Below are positions 35,151 through 47,086 of a stretch of DNA of 64,000 bases, piece by piece. This DNA comes from Phascolomyces articulosus (lineage: Eukaryota; Mucoromycota; Mucoromycetes; Mucorales; Lichtheimiaceae), in assembly GCA_025677815.1 (NCBI GenBank), contig JAIXMP010000001.1, forward strand, positions 124,001 through 188,000, read 5' to 3'. The translations under genes and the position numbers were made by a program. Numbering within the stretch: position 1 is the stretch's first letter; every line of letters starts with the position of its first letter. Below the pieces are notes generated by a model that was not told where the DNA came from, searched no databases, and saw only the letters and a list, made by a program, of their open reading frames with translations.

Positions 35151-38100
35151 TCAACATTCGTCCGGAGATGAAGATCGGGAGGTGACAAACGCATGATCTA
35201 ATAGTTCCTTGGCTGTAGGTCTTTCTTCATGTTTTCTATATTTATTATCATTAATTATTATTGTTATTATCAAATTAGTAAACATGTGGGTTAATCAATA
35301 ATAATAATAATAAATATTTATATTTCTTTCTAGGATATAAACAATAACAATAATAAACAAACAAAAACTTACAATTTAAAAGTACATCGTAAGAAATCGC
35401 GGGCATCTTCACTGATATTATCTGGAATGCTAGGCGCAGTATAACTGCCGATCTATTTTATTTGATTGATTATTATAGTTATTAGTTACCTAAACGTAAT
35501 TAACTATTCACTCTCTCTTTATCTACTCCCTCCCCCCTGTTGTCACTTTTATGATAAATGTTTCTCTTTCTCTTTTCTCTTTCTCTTTTCTCCTTGAAGA
35601 ATTTTAACTTTTTTTACCTTGAATATAGCTTGCATTTGTGAAAATTCAGGGAACGGATGATCACCTGTAAACATTTCAACAACCATACAACCTAATGACC
35701 AAATATCGGCTTTACGGGTATAATGTGTTTGCTTTACAACTTCTGGTGCCATCCTATTATCATTATTTGTATTAGAAATAGGTTAAATATATCATACGCA
35801 CATAGATAAAAGAAAAATGCTTGATAACATACCAGAATATAGACCCTTGCAGACTAGGTCTGTGAGGAGTAGATGACACTTGCATCATATCTAAACAAAC
35901 GAAAAATGGTTAAGATTTTTGCCAAACTTGTCATTTCATCTTTTAAAAAGAAAAAAACTTGTTTTTTTTTTTTGATTTTTGATTTTACCTTCTTCTACCT
36001 TTTTCGAAATACCAAAATCACTAATTTTTACACCACCCTTATTATCCACTAATCATCCGTATAATCACCATAAAATAAGGAGTATGAGTAAGTAATCAAT
36101 TATTTTAGTATAAACTAAAGAAAAAAGAGTAGTATGACATATACCTAATACATTAGCACCTTTAATATCTCTGTGCACAATATCTTTTCCATGTAAATAA
36201 TTCAATCCCTTTAGAATTTGTCGAACAAAACTAGTGACCAATGGTTCCTGGAATGCACCATAACTTGCTAGTAGACCAGCTACTGAACCACCTGGTACAT
36301 ATTCTAGGAAAATACTGAAATGGGCAGGATCCGTTTGAGATCCTATTATTATTATAATATATATTAGTCTGTGTTTGTTTCCATCAATTAAAAAAAAAAT
36401 AGGAGAAGGAAAATGAATGGCATCAAACTTTACCAAGATATTGGACAATATTTTCATGTTGTAAATCTTTAAGTAATTCAATTTCACGCTGTAATGCGAC
36501 CACCTAACATTTATAGAACTTAGGTTAGCTCCCATCCCAACCTATATACAAGAGAGGATCGGTCATAAAAAGAAAATATAGTATTACTTTACCATTCCCT
36601 TTTTCCGTTCTTCAGTAGCAGAATTTTCTACTGGTAATTCCACTTGTTTAACCGCCATCAATTCACCACTTAATGGATTTAATCCCAAATATACATCACC
36701 AAAGGTGCCTCGTCCAATAAGCGATCCCTTCATCCAAGCAACAGGAGATTCGTTTGCTATTTTTGGTGTTATTAAAATAAAATAAACAAAGAGAGGGGAC
36801 TGGGGCATGTACATCATTTCCCATCAAAGAAGAATAAAAAAAATTGACTTACAAATGGTAGGCTGAACTTTGGTAGGTGTCGGTGGCTCTGCTTGAATCG
36901 TAAGATTGATCGATTTTGATTCTTCTGCAATGATAGATTGTGGTTGTTGCTGTTCTTGTTTTCCAGAAAGGTGTAATAAACTGGAAGATCGATTTTGAAT
37001 ATGATAGGTATTGGTTGCAAAAGGTTGTTGGTTATTATTAGAAGTAAGAGTGGCTGATTCTGTATTATTCAGTTCTATGGATGCACTACTATCATAAGAA
37101 ACTACACTTTCATTTCCTGGTGGAAGAGACATGGCAACTGCTGTTTGTTCATCATCGTCGTCCTCATCACTGGAAGTTGATAAATGTCTATCCTCATCCT
37201 GTTCATCCAAACGATCTTTTCCTTTTTCATCCAATTCTTCCTCATCCTCATCTTCATCCTCCTCTTCCAAAAATTTGCCCAAATCCACACCTAAGACAGA
37301 CACCAATTCTGGAAGCACACTATTTCTGAAACTGGTGGTACTTTCATGACGTCCTGCAGCTGATGAGCTTCGTGCCATGGAAAGTCGTTTTGCATTGACC
37401 CCGGCTGTTTCAAGGACTTCTCGTTTATGATTGGGAAAGAAAGAGGGTAAATTGGAAGAGATTACTTCGGAAGGAGGACGTTCACCAAAGAAACGTCGTA
37501 CGCGTGCTTGTTGTTGACTATGGGGGCGAAGGGAGAGTCGTGGATCATCCAAGACGGAAAGATGTTTTGAATGTTGTTGGTATGGATGGATAGGTTCTGT
37601 GGCTGAACTGAAATTACTATCGTTATTGACAGGGGATCCTGTGATGATATCGAGTGTCATTTGTTTATCGGGGAATCCATTCGTTGTTGTAGTAAAAGAA
37701 GAAGAGAGGGGTGGCACGACGGTAGAGGCTGTGATGGGTGTAGATGTAATAGGCGAATTGGTATATGAAGGATGTTGTTTATAAGTCGTTGTTCCTTTTC
37801 GTTTGAATTCTTCATGGGTTGGATATTGATGTCGTTTTCTTAAGATTAATCGTTCTTTTTCTGGTCGATCGGCCGATCTACAAATTTCAGTGAGCTCTGT
37901 ATCTGATAAAGCACGAGCTATATTTATATATTTTGTTAAAGGAAATGGGTGAGTCGTTCATTATGTTGTATGTATATCCAAGTTATAGCAACAATTTATC
38001 ATTTTCTGATGATCAAACCTGATAAGATAGTAATGATCTTTTTTTTTTTCTCCAACACTCCCTCCCCCCGCCTTTTCCCCCATTTATTTTTTACCTTCAC

Positions 38101-39350
38101 CGTTGGTACTTGAGCCAACAAATATACAATATTTATCAGCATTACTTTCATCGATGCCAAATTTATGCAAGACTTTGGCCATGATGGCTTTGGCATCGGA
38201 TGCATTATGTACATTCACAATACGAGTTTGACCCTCTTCTCCAAATACTTTGACACATGTCTAATTTCCCCACCCGAAATAAATGATGAGCATCTACTAT
38301 CCTTTTGTCCAATTCGCGTCATGTGTTGTAAAAATAAAAGAAATAAATCTCCATCGATATATATACCTGTTTGACACGTTCCATTGACATGATTCCCTTT
38401 TCCAATGATTTTCGCTAAGCAAAATAAAAAAAAAACTTATATCAGTATATGATTTGGATCCACTAATCGATTTCTCCCAAATAAACCTTTTTTTCTCTCA
38501 AAAACCAACCTTTTGTACAGCTCTTGGACTAGGTGGCATAGGAGGAGCATCTTGACCATTCGCAGCTGACCTTAATGATTTTTTCGAATCGGATCGTCCC
38601 AAGAAACGTGAAAATGAATTGGATCGATTCAATAAACTTTTGGATTCAGCTGATTTCGAGGTTTTTTCAGGGTGAGGTGTTGTAACGTTGAATCCTTCGT
38701 GTTTTCCATGACCGTCCAAATGAAATCCCCATGAAGACCCTGCTAATGTGTGTGAACTCGCTACTGATGTACTTGATTGATTATGTAAAAGATAATTGGA
38801 TCGTTGATCGTTATTATTATCATTGCCCGTATGCGTGTTCTGTATAAAATAGAGTATGCATTAGATCGTTTCCTTGTGTTATGGAGTGAAAAAGAAAAAA
38901 AAAGTTTCGTTTTTTACGTTAAGTCGTGCTGCTCTAGCTGCCGTTGCTGCAGAAGCATAACATTCTTGTCGTAATGATTTAACAGCCACCAATAATTTGA
39001 CCCGTTCACCCACTGTTTTTATATCCATTGCTTTTAATGCCTCATTGTCGAGATCCAACAATACTGGTCCCGTAATATTATGCTCTATATATACGTATAT
39101 AACATGTTTTGGTTTAATAAAACTTATCACCACCGCTTTCGAAAAGTCCATAATGTGTGAGTGTGTGTGTTTTACCAATAAACTTGCTCCTATAACGATT
39201 ATAGTTATGATGCGACAACCATTCTGCTACTTTATTCTCTTGCCAACCATGCACTTCTTCTAAGCTATGTGGCTTTCGTGAATTATCGAAATGAGTAGGT
39301 GTTGTTGGAGAGTTATTATGAAATATATGAAGTGGTTGTTGAGATGCCAT
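35151..39350 (-). CDS. STE11: STE11-type MAP kinase kinase kinase
   Basis: Fourteen minus-strand exons: 39350-39176, 39084-38918, 38839-38510, 38414-38367, 38260-38095, 37917-36853, 36756-36593, 36503-36434, 36342-36145, 36048-35989, 35890-35833, 35753-35618, 35452-35373, 35235-35151 (933 aa, all GT-AG). Residues about 28-115 are a SAM domain ([34 protein letters not shown]), which in yeast binds Ste50. Residues about 240-297 are the Ras-binding-type domain ([20 protein letters not shown]). A long linker with acidic and Ser-rich parts follows. The kinase domain covers about 657-925: [57 protein letters not shown]. It acts on MAPKKs of the mating, filamentation and osmotic routes. All catalytic motifs are present. 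Confidence 0.95.
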
Positions 39351-40683
39351 GGTGAAGAGGGAAGAAGATAAAATAATAAAAATGAAAAAAAAAGAAGGGC
39401 GTGAGAGAAGAAGAAAAAAGGGGGAGAAAGTGAGAAAGGTTTGAGGCACAACACCACAACAGCAAATACAATACAAAACTAAACCTAACAAAAACAGAAG
39501 AAGTTAAGCACGATTCTCCACTCCACTCTCCACTTTTCCACTTTCCACACCACACGTTCGGGTTTAGTTAGCTCTTTTGTTTTTTTCGGGGAACGAGTTT
39601 TTTTTTTACACGGCTTTACCATGTATGGTGAAAAAACGAGTTTTACTTGGACTCCAATGAAAAATACTGACTCTATACACCATACTTGTTATGATGTTAG
39701 TAATTTGTATACTGTAAATAATAAGCAGTTTGAATTGGTTTTTTTAATCTAGTTTATAGTAATCTTGATTCTTCTTTCTATCTTATTGACTATTTTTTTT
39801 TTTTTTCATTTTATAACTTTTTTGATCGCCCTCCTTTCATCATTGGAGTCCAGCGGAGGGGGCGGATTACTAATAGTTTTAGACTATTATTTTTATATGA
39901 AAATATCTCACTTCTCTGTCCCACTCATAACAATGTTTACTATGTAGCATTTTTCAAATCATATATAAAATAAATTTAATACTAAATAAATTCTTTTCTT
40001 ATCCCGGGATAGCTTTTTTAAATCCTTTTACCGTATCTCTTGTGAACCATATACAACGTAATAAATGAAGAAGAGCTTGTTACTATTGTATTTTATAGCC
40101 AATGGATCATGTTTTTGTTCCTAGCGGCGATTGACAATTAAAAAAACAGACTAAGCGAAGTCTTATTCTTATTATCTTCTATATAATTTTGTATAAATGA
40201 ATGATACGCTACAAGTAACTCAAAAAAAAAAAAGAAAAAAAACGATGACTACTACTCTTGGATATTATTACGATTTATAGTATTCCGATGTTGTGTTTTC
40301 AGGTACCTGGTGGTGGTGATGGTGGTATCACACAATTCAACAAGGTTCCGAGGATGGAGGACCGGTCCGTTAGCCCGATATGTATTTTTTTTCCTGTCCT
40401 CCAAACATGCTTTTTTTTGGGCACGGGCCAAAATTCATGGTACCCATACTCTATAGATAAACGTATATTATTAAGTCTCCTATAATCCAGCGTCTGTTAA
40501 GACATATTGATTGAGACGGCTCAAAAAGTAAATGGGTAAATATAAAAACCTGTTGGGACAGGGAAAAGACTTTAGAGGGAGAGACAATAGTATATATTGG
40601 GGTTTATAGAATTGAATTAATGTACACTGTAGAGAAAGGAAGTTAGAAAAAAAATAGATGAATTAGCTGAAAGGAAGATCTAC
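39351..40683. other. intergenic, no gene seen
   Basis: The first 250 bp are the promoter/leader side of STE11 (AG/CT-rich). The rest is AT-rich. The ORF at 40258-40485 has no recognisable domain. Confidence 0.5.
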
Positions 40684-40869
40684 TTATTTATTTGGTTGTT
40701 GTTCTGAAGGGGAATGATCAATCCATGTTATAAATGTCGCACCAGGACTTGGGCCGTAGTCTTGTTGCTGGTTGCTATCGGGATGTTGATGGGTGTCAAC
40801 CTCAGCAGTATCATACAAATCTTGGGCCATATATTCAATTTTCCTTTTCGATGTTGGTTTGGAAAGAGG
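40684..40869 (-). pseudogene. unassigned coding-like fragment
   Basis: The minus strand has an open stretch reading LPLSKPTSKRKIEYMAQDLY then DTAEVDTHQHPDS, ending at a stop at 40684. The composition (Gln/Asp/His/Ser mixture, no homopolymer origin) looks like the last exon of a gene. No upstream exon could be joined to it, and a stop lies close upstream. It may be the remnant of a lost gene or mobile element. Confidence 0.35.
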
Positions 40870-41522
40870 TAGTAGGTTCTTTTTTACTTAACCCGATTTC
40901 ATGATTTATTAAAATTGGTGGGGTTCGTGCTGCATAGGAGTTCCAAAAAAATCGTGGGTGAGATTCTGAAATTTTGGAGAAACTGTTCGAAAATTATAAT
41001 CATATAGTAAGATAAGAAATGAAAACTTACACGCTTTTGAGCATTGGGACTCTCCCCCTTACAAACCGAAGCTCATAAGAAGGATACCTGATAACTGCGC
41101 CTATCTAAGACAGACGGTGCGCCCTACAGAGCATGGGCCAAAGCCCATGCTCATGAATAAAAAGAAACAACATTAATGCTCTTGGTTTTCGAGCGCTGTA
41201 ACTGAAATGTGTCTAATAAAAAAATGGAGTAGGTCACCCACCCAATGAAAAGAAGAAAAAAAAAGAAATGGTTATAGTTATTCCTTTGATTCGTCAAGAC
41301 AAGACACAAATTGTAAAGGTTTACATAGCATGAATGATAAACATACACGTTTGTCAGAGCACGAAAAAAGATACCGCAGCTTGCTGGATTGTCAAGTAAG
41401 GATGGATTGATGCAACATCATGGATGAACAAAAGAGTATAGCATATCGCGGCAGAAAAGAAAGACCATGGACAGAAACATCAAGGATGGATGACTTGGCA
41501 TGGCAAAGGAATATTGTATATA
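40870..41522. other. intergenic with a perfect hairpin
   Basis: No gene. A perfect 10-bp inverted repeat (GAGCATGGGC, CAAA loop, GCCCATGCTC) lies at 41129-41152 in otherwise ordinary sequence. Confidence 0.6.
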
Positions 41523-42534
41523 CAGTACCCGCTCGCTAAACCAGTATTCGTTAAATCGGTATTTCGCTAAACCGGTACGTTGAAATTATATTTTATTTTT
41601 AATGACGAAATTAAATGAACACACGCTGATTTCAGCTTATTGCTCTCGTCTGATCAAATAGTTACAAAGTAAGGGGAGCGCACAAGAGAAAGCATTTTCA
41701 GTATAAACAATTTTAACAGGGATAGAACATTGTAAGTCAGAGGTGGATTTGATTGAGATACCAACAGGCGAGGGGAGCAACCACGGGAATAACTAGTAAT
41801 GCACAACCTTGTATAAACAATAAATAGAGACTGCATCAAAACTCTTGCAGTTTCGAACCACGGAGCTCTTGAATCCGGAGCAAACGCTCTAGCAACATGG
41901 ACTATGGGGGCGAGCCCCGCTAAACCGGTACAATCTCTCAATTATTTTTTATATACATAGTAAAATACTGGTGATTCGTTAAACCAGTATCCGGTAGACT
42001 GGTCCAAATATTTACTGGTGCTATAATATATATATATATTATTTTTAGGTATTTTTATGTAGTTAGCAAGTATTCTACATAACTCTGGAAGTGCAGGTTT
42101 CGAAGCTTTTTAGAATCAAGATTGTGCTCTGTCCTGCCATAAGTTCATTTTTTTTTCTTCAATATATCGCTGATAGTCTGCTGATGAGGAACCTTTTCCA
42201 ATTTGAGCTCGTCTTTGGCCCATTTGGCAAGTTCGGATTTAGTAATCTTTGGCTCTTTTTCTTTCTTAATACAAATAGCAAGCTTTTAACGTATTGTCAA
42301 TGTACTTTTTTTGCCCATATCGACGAAAATAAAAGATAATGAAATAAAATAAGAATATCATATTATTTACAATAAGCATTTTCGATTCTTTTATATTATG
42401 CAACCTAGTTCAATCTTCCAGCATATGCTGTCAACAGGGTTTCAAAAGTTAATCGGTATTCACTAAACCGGTATTTCGCTAAACCGGTACAGTTCCTCAC
42501 ATATTTTGGGTACCGGTTTAGCGAGCGGGTACTG
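41523..42534 (-). mobile_element. degenerate pogo/Tc1-mariner DNA transposon
   Basis: The element begins CAGTACCCGCTCGCTAAACC and ends with the inverse (GGTTTAGCGAGCGGGTACTG), flanked by TA on both sides, the target duplication of Tc1/mariner-pogo elements. Near both ends the motif CGCTAAACCGGTA is repeated, probably transposase-binding sites. On the minus strand near 42250-42150 an open stretch reads EPKITKSELAKWAKDELKLE then KVPHQQTISDILK. This matches the N-terminal psq/CENP-B-type helix-turn-helix of pogo transposases. The catalytic DDE region is missing, so this 1.0-kb copy is a deletion derivative. The interior also holds more internal CGCTAAACCGGTA-like motifs and a tRNA-derived fragment. 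Confidence 0.85.
41840..41925 (-). repeat. tRNA-derived (SINE-like) fragment inside the transposon
   Basis: The minus strand contains TTGCTAGAGCGTTTGCTCC followed about 15 nt later by GTGGTTCGAAAC. This resembles the D-arm and the T-arm/B-box (GGTTCGAAAC) of a tRNA at roughly the right spacing. The acceptor ends do not pair properly, so it is not a working tRNA. Confidence 0.4.
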
Positions 42535-43572
42535 TAGAAGGATGACATGACCCGAAGAAGTACCAAAGTAATTCGATGATATGGAGAACCAATGAAACAG
42601 CAACTTTAACGGCTAAAAAATATGGATGATAAATAAGTATTACCAAAAGATGAATGACAAGGTACAAAAAGCACGACACGAAAAAAGTGCGATATCATAT
42701 CAAAAAAAGAAAAAGAAAAATACATACCGCCTTATGGATAAAAAACAGATACGAGATGACACGATGTCACGACAGAAATCAATATGCATGATCAGATAAG
42801 ATGATTGACATAAACGCCCCAGCATGGATGGATGGATGGATGACACGGTCAACAATGCGGGGAGAACTAGAGCGGTGACCAAAGTATATGTAACAGCAGT
42901 AGCATCAGGACCAAGACCAGGATGACCATGAGAGCATTACCAGAAGGACCAGGGCCAGAGAACCATGGATGAAGAAAGGTCTTCTTGTTTGTTGGGTGAT
43001 GATGGTAGAGAATAGTGAATGGCGATTGATAAAAAAAAAGGGATTTGAAGATAATAATAAAAAAAAGAAAAAAAGTATATCACACAGATTACTACATGTT
43101 ATACTTGGTTGTACTACACCTTGTGGATATGGTACAGATCCTGTATCACATATCAGTTGCACTTGCATGAATAAAAAGAAGAAGAAAAAAATAAAATTTA
43201 CAATTTTTGGCGAGAAGGGGAGTATGAATAGGATGAGAGAAAACGGAATATAATGGAAGTATTTATTATTACACCAGAGAAGGTGTCTGTCTCATATTGT
43301 GAAAAGGGAAGTACCGGGCCGATTATAAAAAATAATCAAAAAACCTAAGATAAAATATAGGTTGAATATTATATCTTATTATTATTATTTTCCCTATGTA
43401 ATTTTTTACTACCTAAATAGAAAAAATACACCCTGTTTGAAACCTGTTATTTAATGCAGGTACAAATGGAGAGTAAGTCATTATACTTATATTACTGCTA
43501 TACTAATAAGCACTATTATTTACTTATTATTTTTCCTTTTCACGTAATAAGGAAACATCACTGTAAATAAAA
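42535..43572. other. intergenic, no gene seen
   Basis: Low-complexity sequence rich in short GAT/GAC/AAG repeats. ORFs on both strands are translations of these repeats. Confidence 0.5.
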
Positions 43573-43977
43573 TTGAGTGGATTGAATAGTATACTTAAGC
43601 CATCAAAAAAAAATGCAATACCATCAACATCTTGGCCGCGCCTTCCTACTACCCATCAAGGTACAAGATCACTTAGAACAACAACATCAGCAACATCCCC
43701 TGTTCGTATTCTTTGTTCTGGCGAAGAAGATCAAGAAAACAATAATAGTAATGACGATGACTATTTTCGGCCCATGCAGTAAGCTGCAGAAAGGGAAGCT
43801 GTTGCATACAACAGCTATCGTAATAAATTAGATGAACGTCAACATTTGGTATGGCATGGTGTGATGGAAAATGACTGTGTTGATGAATACATGTATGGCT
43901 ATAGTTGAACAATATCGTAGAAGATGAAAAAGATATCGTACTTGGGCTGATGATCACCCATACGCACGCTACATCTA
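43573..43977 (+). pseudogene. unassigned coding-like remnant
   Basis: An open frame reads LNSILKPSKKNAIPSTSWPR and continues to NNNSNDDDYFRPMQ, then a stop. The same frame continues as REAVAYNSYRNKLDERQHLV then MENDCVDEYMYGY. After a frame change it reads RYRTWADDHPYARYI and a stop. The composition is coding-like over about 400 bp, but stops and a frame change break it and there is no good start codon. Not recognised. Confidence 0.35.
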
Positions 43978-44744
43978 AATTGTACCTTTTCCTTATTAGT
44001 TTAAACTTTCATAGATTTATTTTTTCTTTATATTCTTTCTTTGTCTTTTATTTTATATATTTGAATTACTAAATTCTTAGTATATCTTTATATTAGTCAC
44101 AATATCAAAAAAAAAGAAAAAAAAAAGAATTGACAGCTTTTCGTGACACTGGCTTTTTTATGCAGGGATTGAACTGGAAGAACTATCTCCCCATAATTTC
44201 AGGTTGTGGTTCCGTGAAATTTTGAAAACGGCTAGGGTGTGTGGTTCAAGCTACAGCACGCAAAATACCACATAGAGCTTAGTGCTGTGATGCTGTTCTT
44301 CTAATGTTCCATTCACTAAAGATACTATTGTTAATAACTTATATTCACAACCCGGTAACATTATGTAAAATGTATGATGAGTATGAAAGATTTCCCAGAT
44401 TACTCTCAACCACAACTATATGGTTTTTCGTGGTATTTTTATCACTTAATAGTAACTAAAATAGAAAAACAAACATACTAAATGAACATGAGAGTCCAGT
44501 GGCGAAGGGAACTATATATAATGGTTATAGCTCTTATTTCAGATGATGATTTATATATTAGAATATCTTGTTATTTATACAATTGCTGAATTATTTTCTT
44601 TGGCTTAGCTATTGTAAACTATTACACATATGCTTGTTACCCTTGTTTTTCTGGATAAATATCCTGCTGTTCATTGGACGTAAATATTTCCATGAACTAC
44701 ACTATAACATTGCATTATAACCTGATTTTTGTGATGCAAGGTCG
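43978..44744. other. intergenic, no gene seen
   Basis: AT-rich sequence with short homopolymers. I see no gene. Confidence 0.45.
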
Positions 44745-45730
44745 ATGATGAACTATGGTACTCACGAAGCAAGGATAGACATTTTATTTTTATCCGTAAA
44801 AATGCAGATATTTCTTTGCCAATGGTTCAAATGCTTATGGACTTTAGAAGAAGCAATAAAATCAACGAGATTATTAATTATTGGCAAGAATATTCATTTT
44901 GTGGAGATGAACTAGGTCCCTACTTTGGATTAGACTAACTAAACAAGCTACCATCGCAACTAAGGGTTCATTATATATTATGCCATGCGCATACACAAAT
45001 TAGCGCTAGTACTACCAACCACGACGACCATGCTTTTGCCCTCGTCAACCTTTTTCCAGATATTATTGATCAGATTAAAATTTATGACCAATCAATTGAA
45101 GACTTAAATGATCATTTTTAGAGTCTTTCGGCTAAAAGACAACAGCATATTACTAATGCAAAAACTTCATTTCAAAATTATGATATAAATGGAAAAATCA
45201 TAAATATTACATCTACATATAAAACAAATCACCAAAAAAGCGATAGCGACCCTCTAACTGTTCGTAAAGAAGATTTATTGCCTATTCCAGGCGATTTTGA
45301 TGACAGTGATAAAACAACCTATTGTTCTCTAGGGTTAGTTGTTGTTCAAACGCCCGGAATGAGAACAAGTAAAGCTATACGTATAATAGCATTACCAAAT
45401 ATTAACAACTGAGTATACGTTGATGGCGTTAAAAACAAAGGATGGTACCTCACTACTATAGCTCAGTGCTTTCACAAATTATCTTGGTTTATGGAGATGA
45501 CTAAAGAAAACCTGAGTTGGATGTGTTGTCGTTATGAGGATAAGATTATGTATAATGCTGTTATAAAATTGAAAATATTGTGGTTTACACTCTTTTATCG
45601 AAGATACAGTAATATGGATAGTCCTTTGGCACAATATATAATACTTCCTTGTGAAGAGTCTTTTCAAGGGGACCCTCTTCTGTATCATAGAAATAAAAAT
45701 ACTTACTATTCTTACTATCTTATCCTATCA
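44745..45730 (+). pseudogene. decayed paralogue of the HET-like gene
   Basis: In successive frames the plus strand reads QWFKCLWTLEEAIKSTRLLI, then FALVNLFPDIIDQIKIYDQS, then LTVRKEDLLPIPGDFDDSDK and YCSLGLVVVQTPGM. These match, in order, WFKRLWTLLEALSSSSLLFV, FAVANLFPDILSDLTINYHQ and FWKLGLLARFPGH of the intact gene at 47087. Several in-frame stops (for example after NDHF and after PNINN) and frame changes show it is dead. The N-terminal HET signature part is missing. Confidence 0.7.
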
Positions 45731-47086
45731 TAAAAAAAAGACATGGATATAATATTATAAAGTAATAGGCATTTGTTGCATAAGATATGATCATGAGTAA
45801 TTTACTCAAACAAACATTTTTAATTCAATAAAATTAAGCACCACTTTTTTTTCTCAATAACCACCCAAATATAAAAAACACGGTTTATCTAGTCAAATAG
45901 ATAACCACAATTTGTATCAAAAAAGACTTTAACATTTTAATTATAGGAATCTGGTGTCCTTTTTTTCAACAATAGCAATGGGTAAGAATGTATATAATGT
46001 ATATAATCCTTGTAGATACCAGAAACCACAACTAGTCTTAAGATACTTTTCCCACTGGTTCACATACCCTTATGTGGATTCAATAAACCATTTAACCATT
46101 TCTCCTCAAAAATAATAATAACGTTTCTAATCCTATGTTTTCTTTACTCTTAATACACTTGATATGAGTAACTTACAGAAATAATTAATAATAAATGATA
46201 ATCGGGCTATTTATTATTTATAAGACAGATAATTCAAGTACGAAAACAAAAAGAAAAAGGAAAAGTCTGCATTTCAGCAACTTTACAGAACCCAGTGGTG
46301 GTGTTAACCTGGTCCAACTTACGTAACACTGTTAGCTGCCTCTACAATTATTTAATTGGCTAGCATTATCATACTCACAGTGTGCAAGCAACATTGAGGA
46401 TATTGTGCTATTGTGCCGTAATGATATTTATTTATGGCACAGGCATCACGTTTGTTATTTATGCTAATGCCAGTCATTTGTAAACTTTAATTAAAATAAA
46501 CGTTTCATCGAAAATAACTGACTGCATATGACCCGCTGGGATAGACTGAAAGTTTAATTGTAAGATTTTTCTTAACCGTGCACCGCCAAACCCTTTTTAA
46601 AGATTGTGAAACCTCGGCTTAGCAACTGGGAAAGAGGTGGTACACTAGGTAGCCCATGCGTGACGCACATCCATAATTAGCCAGTTGAGCTCTTTTCGTT
46701 GTTTCTATTCTCCTTTTTCGTTCCTTTTCCTTTTTTTCTTTTTTTTTTTTTTTTTTTTTTTTTTTCGTTGGTATATTTATATTTTGTTGATTCAGTATTT
46801 CGGTGGGATAATATCGAGTCCTCATATCTTATATAATACTCAGAACGGACCTAATAATTAATAGGCAAAAAAATAGTCAATACGGACAAGACAACCCTTG
46901 GTTTACATAGGAGTAAGGGACCAATACTTATATATAATTTTTTTTTTGCAACGTTGGCTGATAATAACGTAAGCAATATTAAGGAAATCTAAAAGGAAGA
47001 AAAAAACAATGATCACCTAGTTATCATAATAAACTAACAAAAGCAATTATTTTACAAAAAAAAAAGCCAAGAGAAAGAAAAAAAGA
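45731..47086. other. intergenic, repeat-like
   Basis: No gene. A T run of about 28 lies near 46738-46765. The 100 bp before it (46610-46710) has imperfect inverted symmetry (TTAGCAACTGGGAAAGAG against a complement of CTCAACTGGCTAA) and could be a small retroposed element. Otherwise AT-rich. Confidence 0.45.

Noticed and set aside
41654..41941. 95-codon ORF inside the pogo element
   Set aside because: It reads across the tRNA-like fragment (HVARAFAPDSRAPWFE), a usual false ORF from tRNA-derived sequence.
46610..46710. possible tRNA or SINE at the T run
   Set aside because: One A-box-like match (GAGCTCAACTGG) but no B-box at the right distance and no cloverleaf could be drawn.
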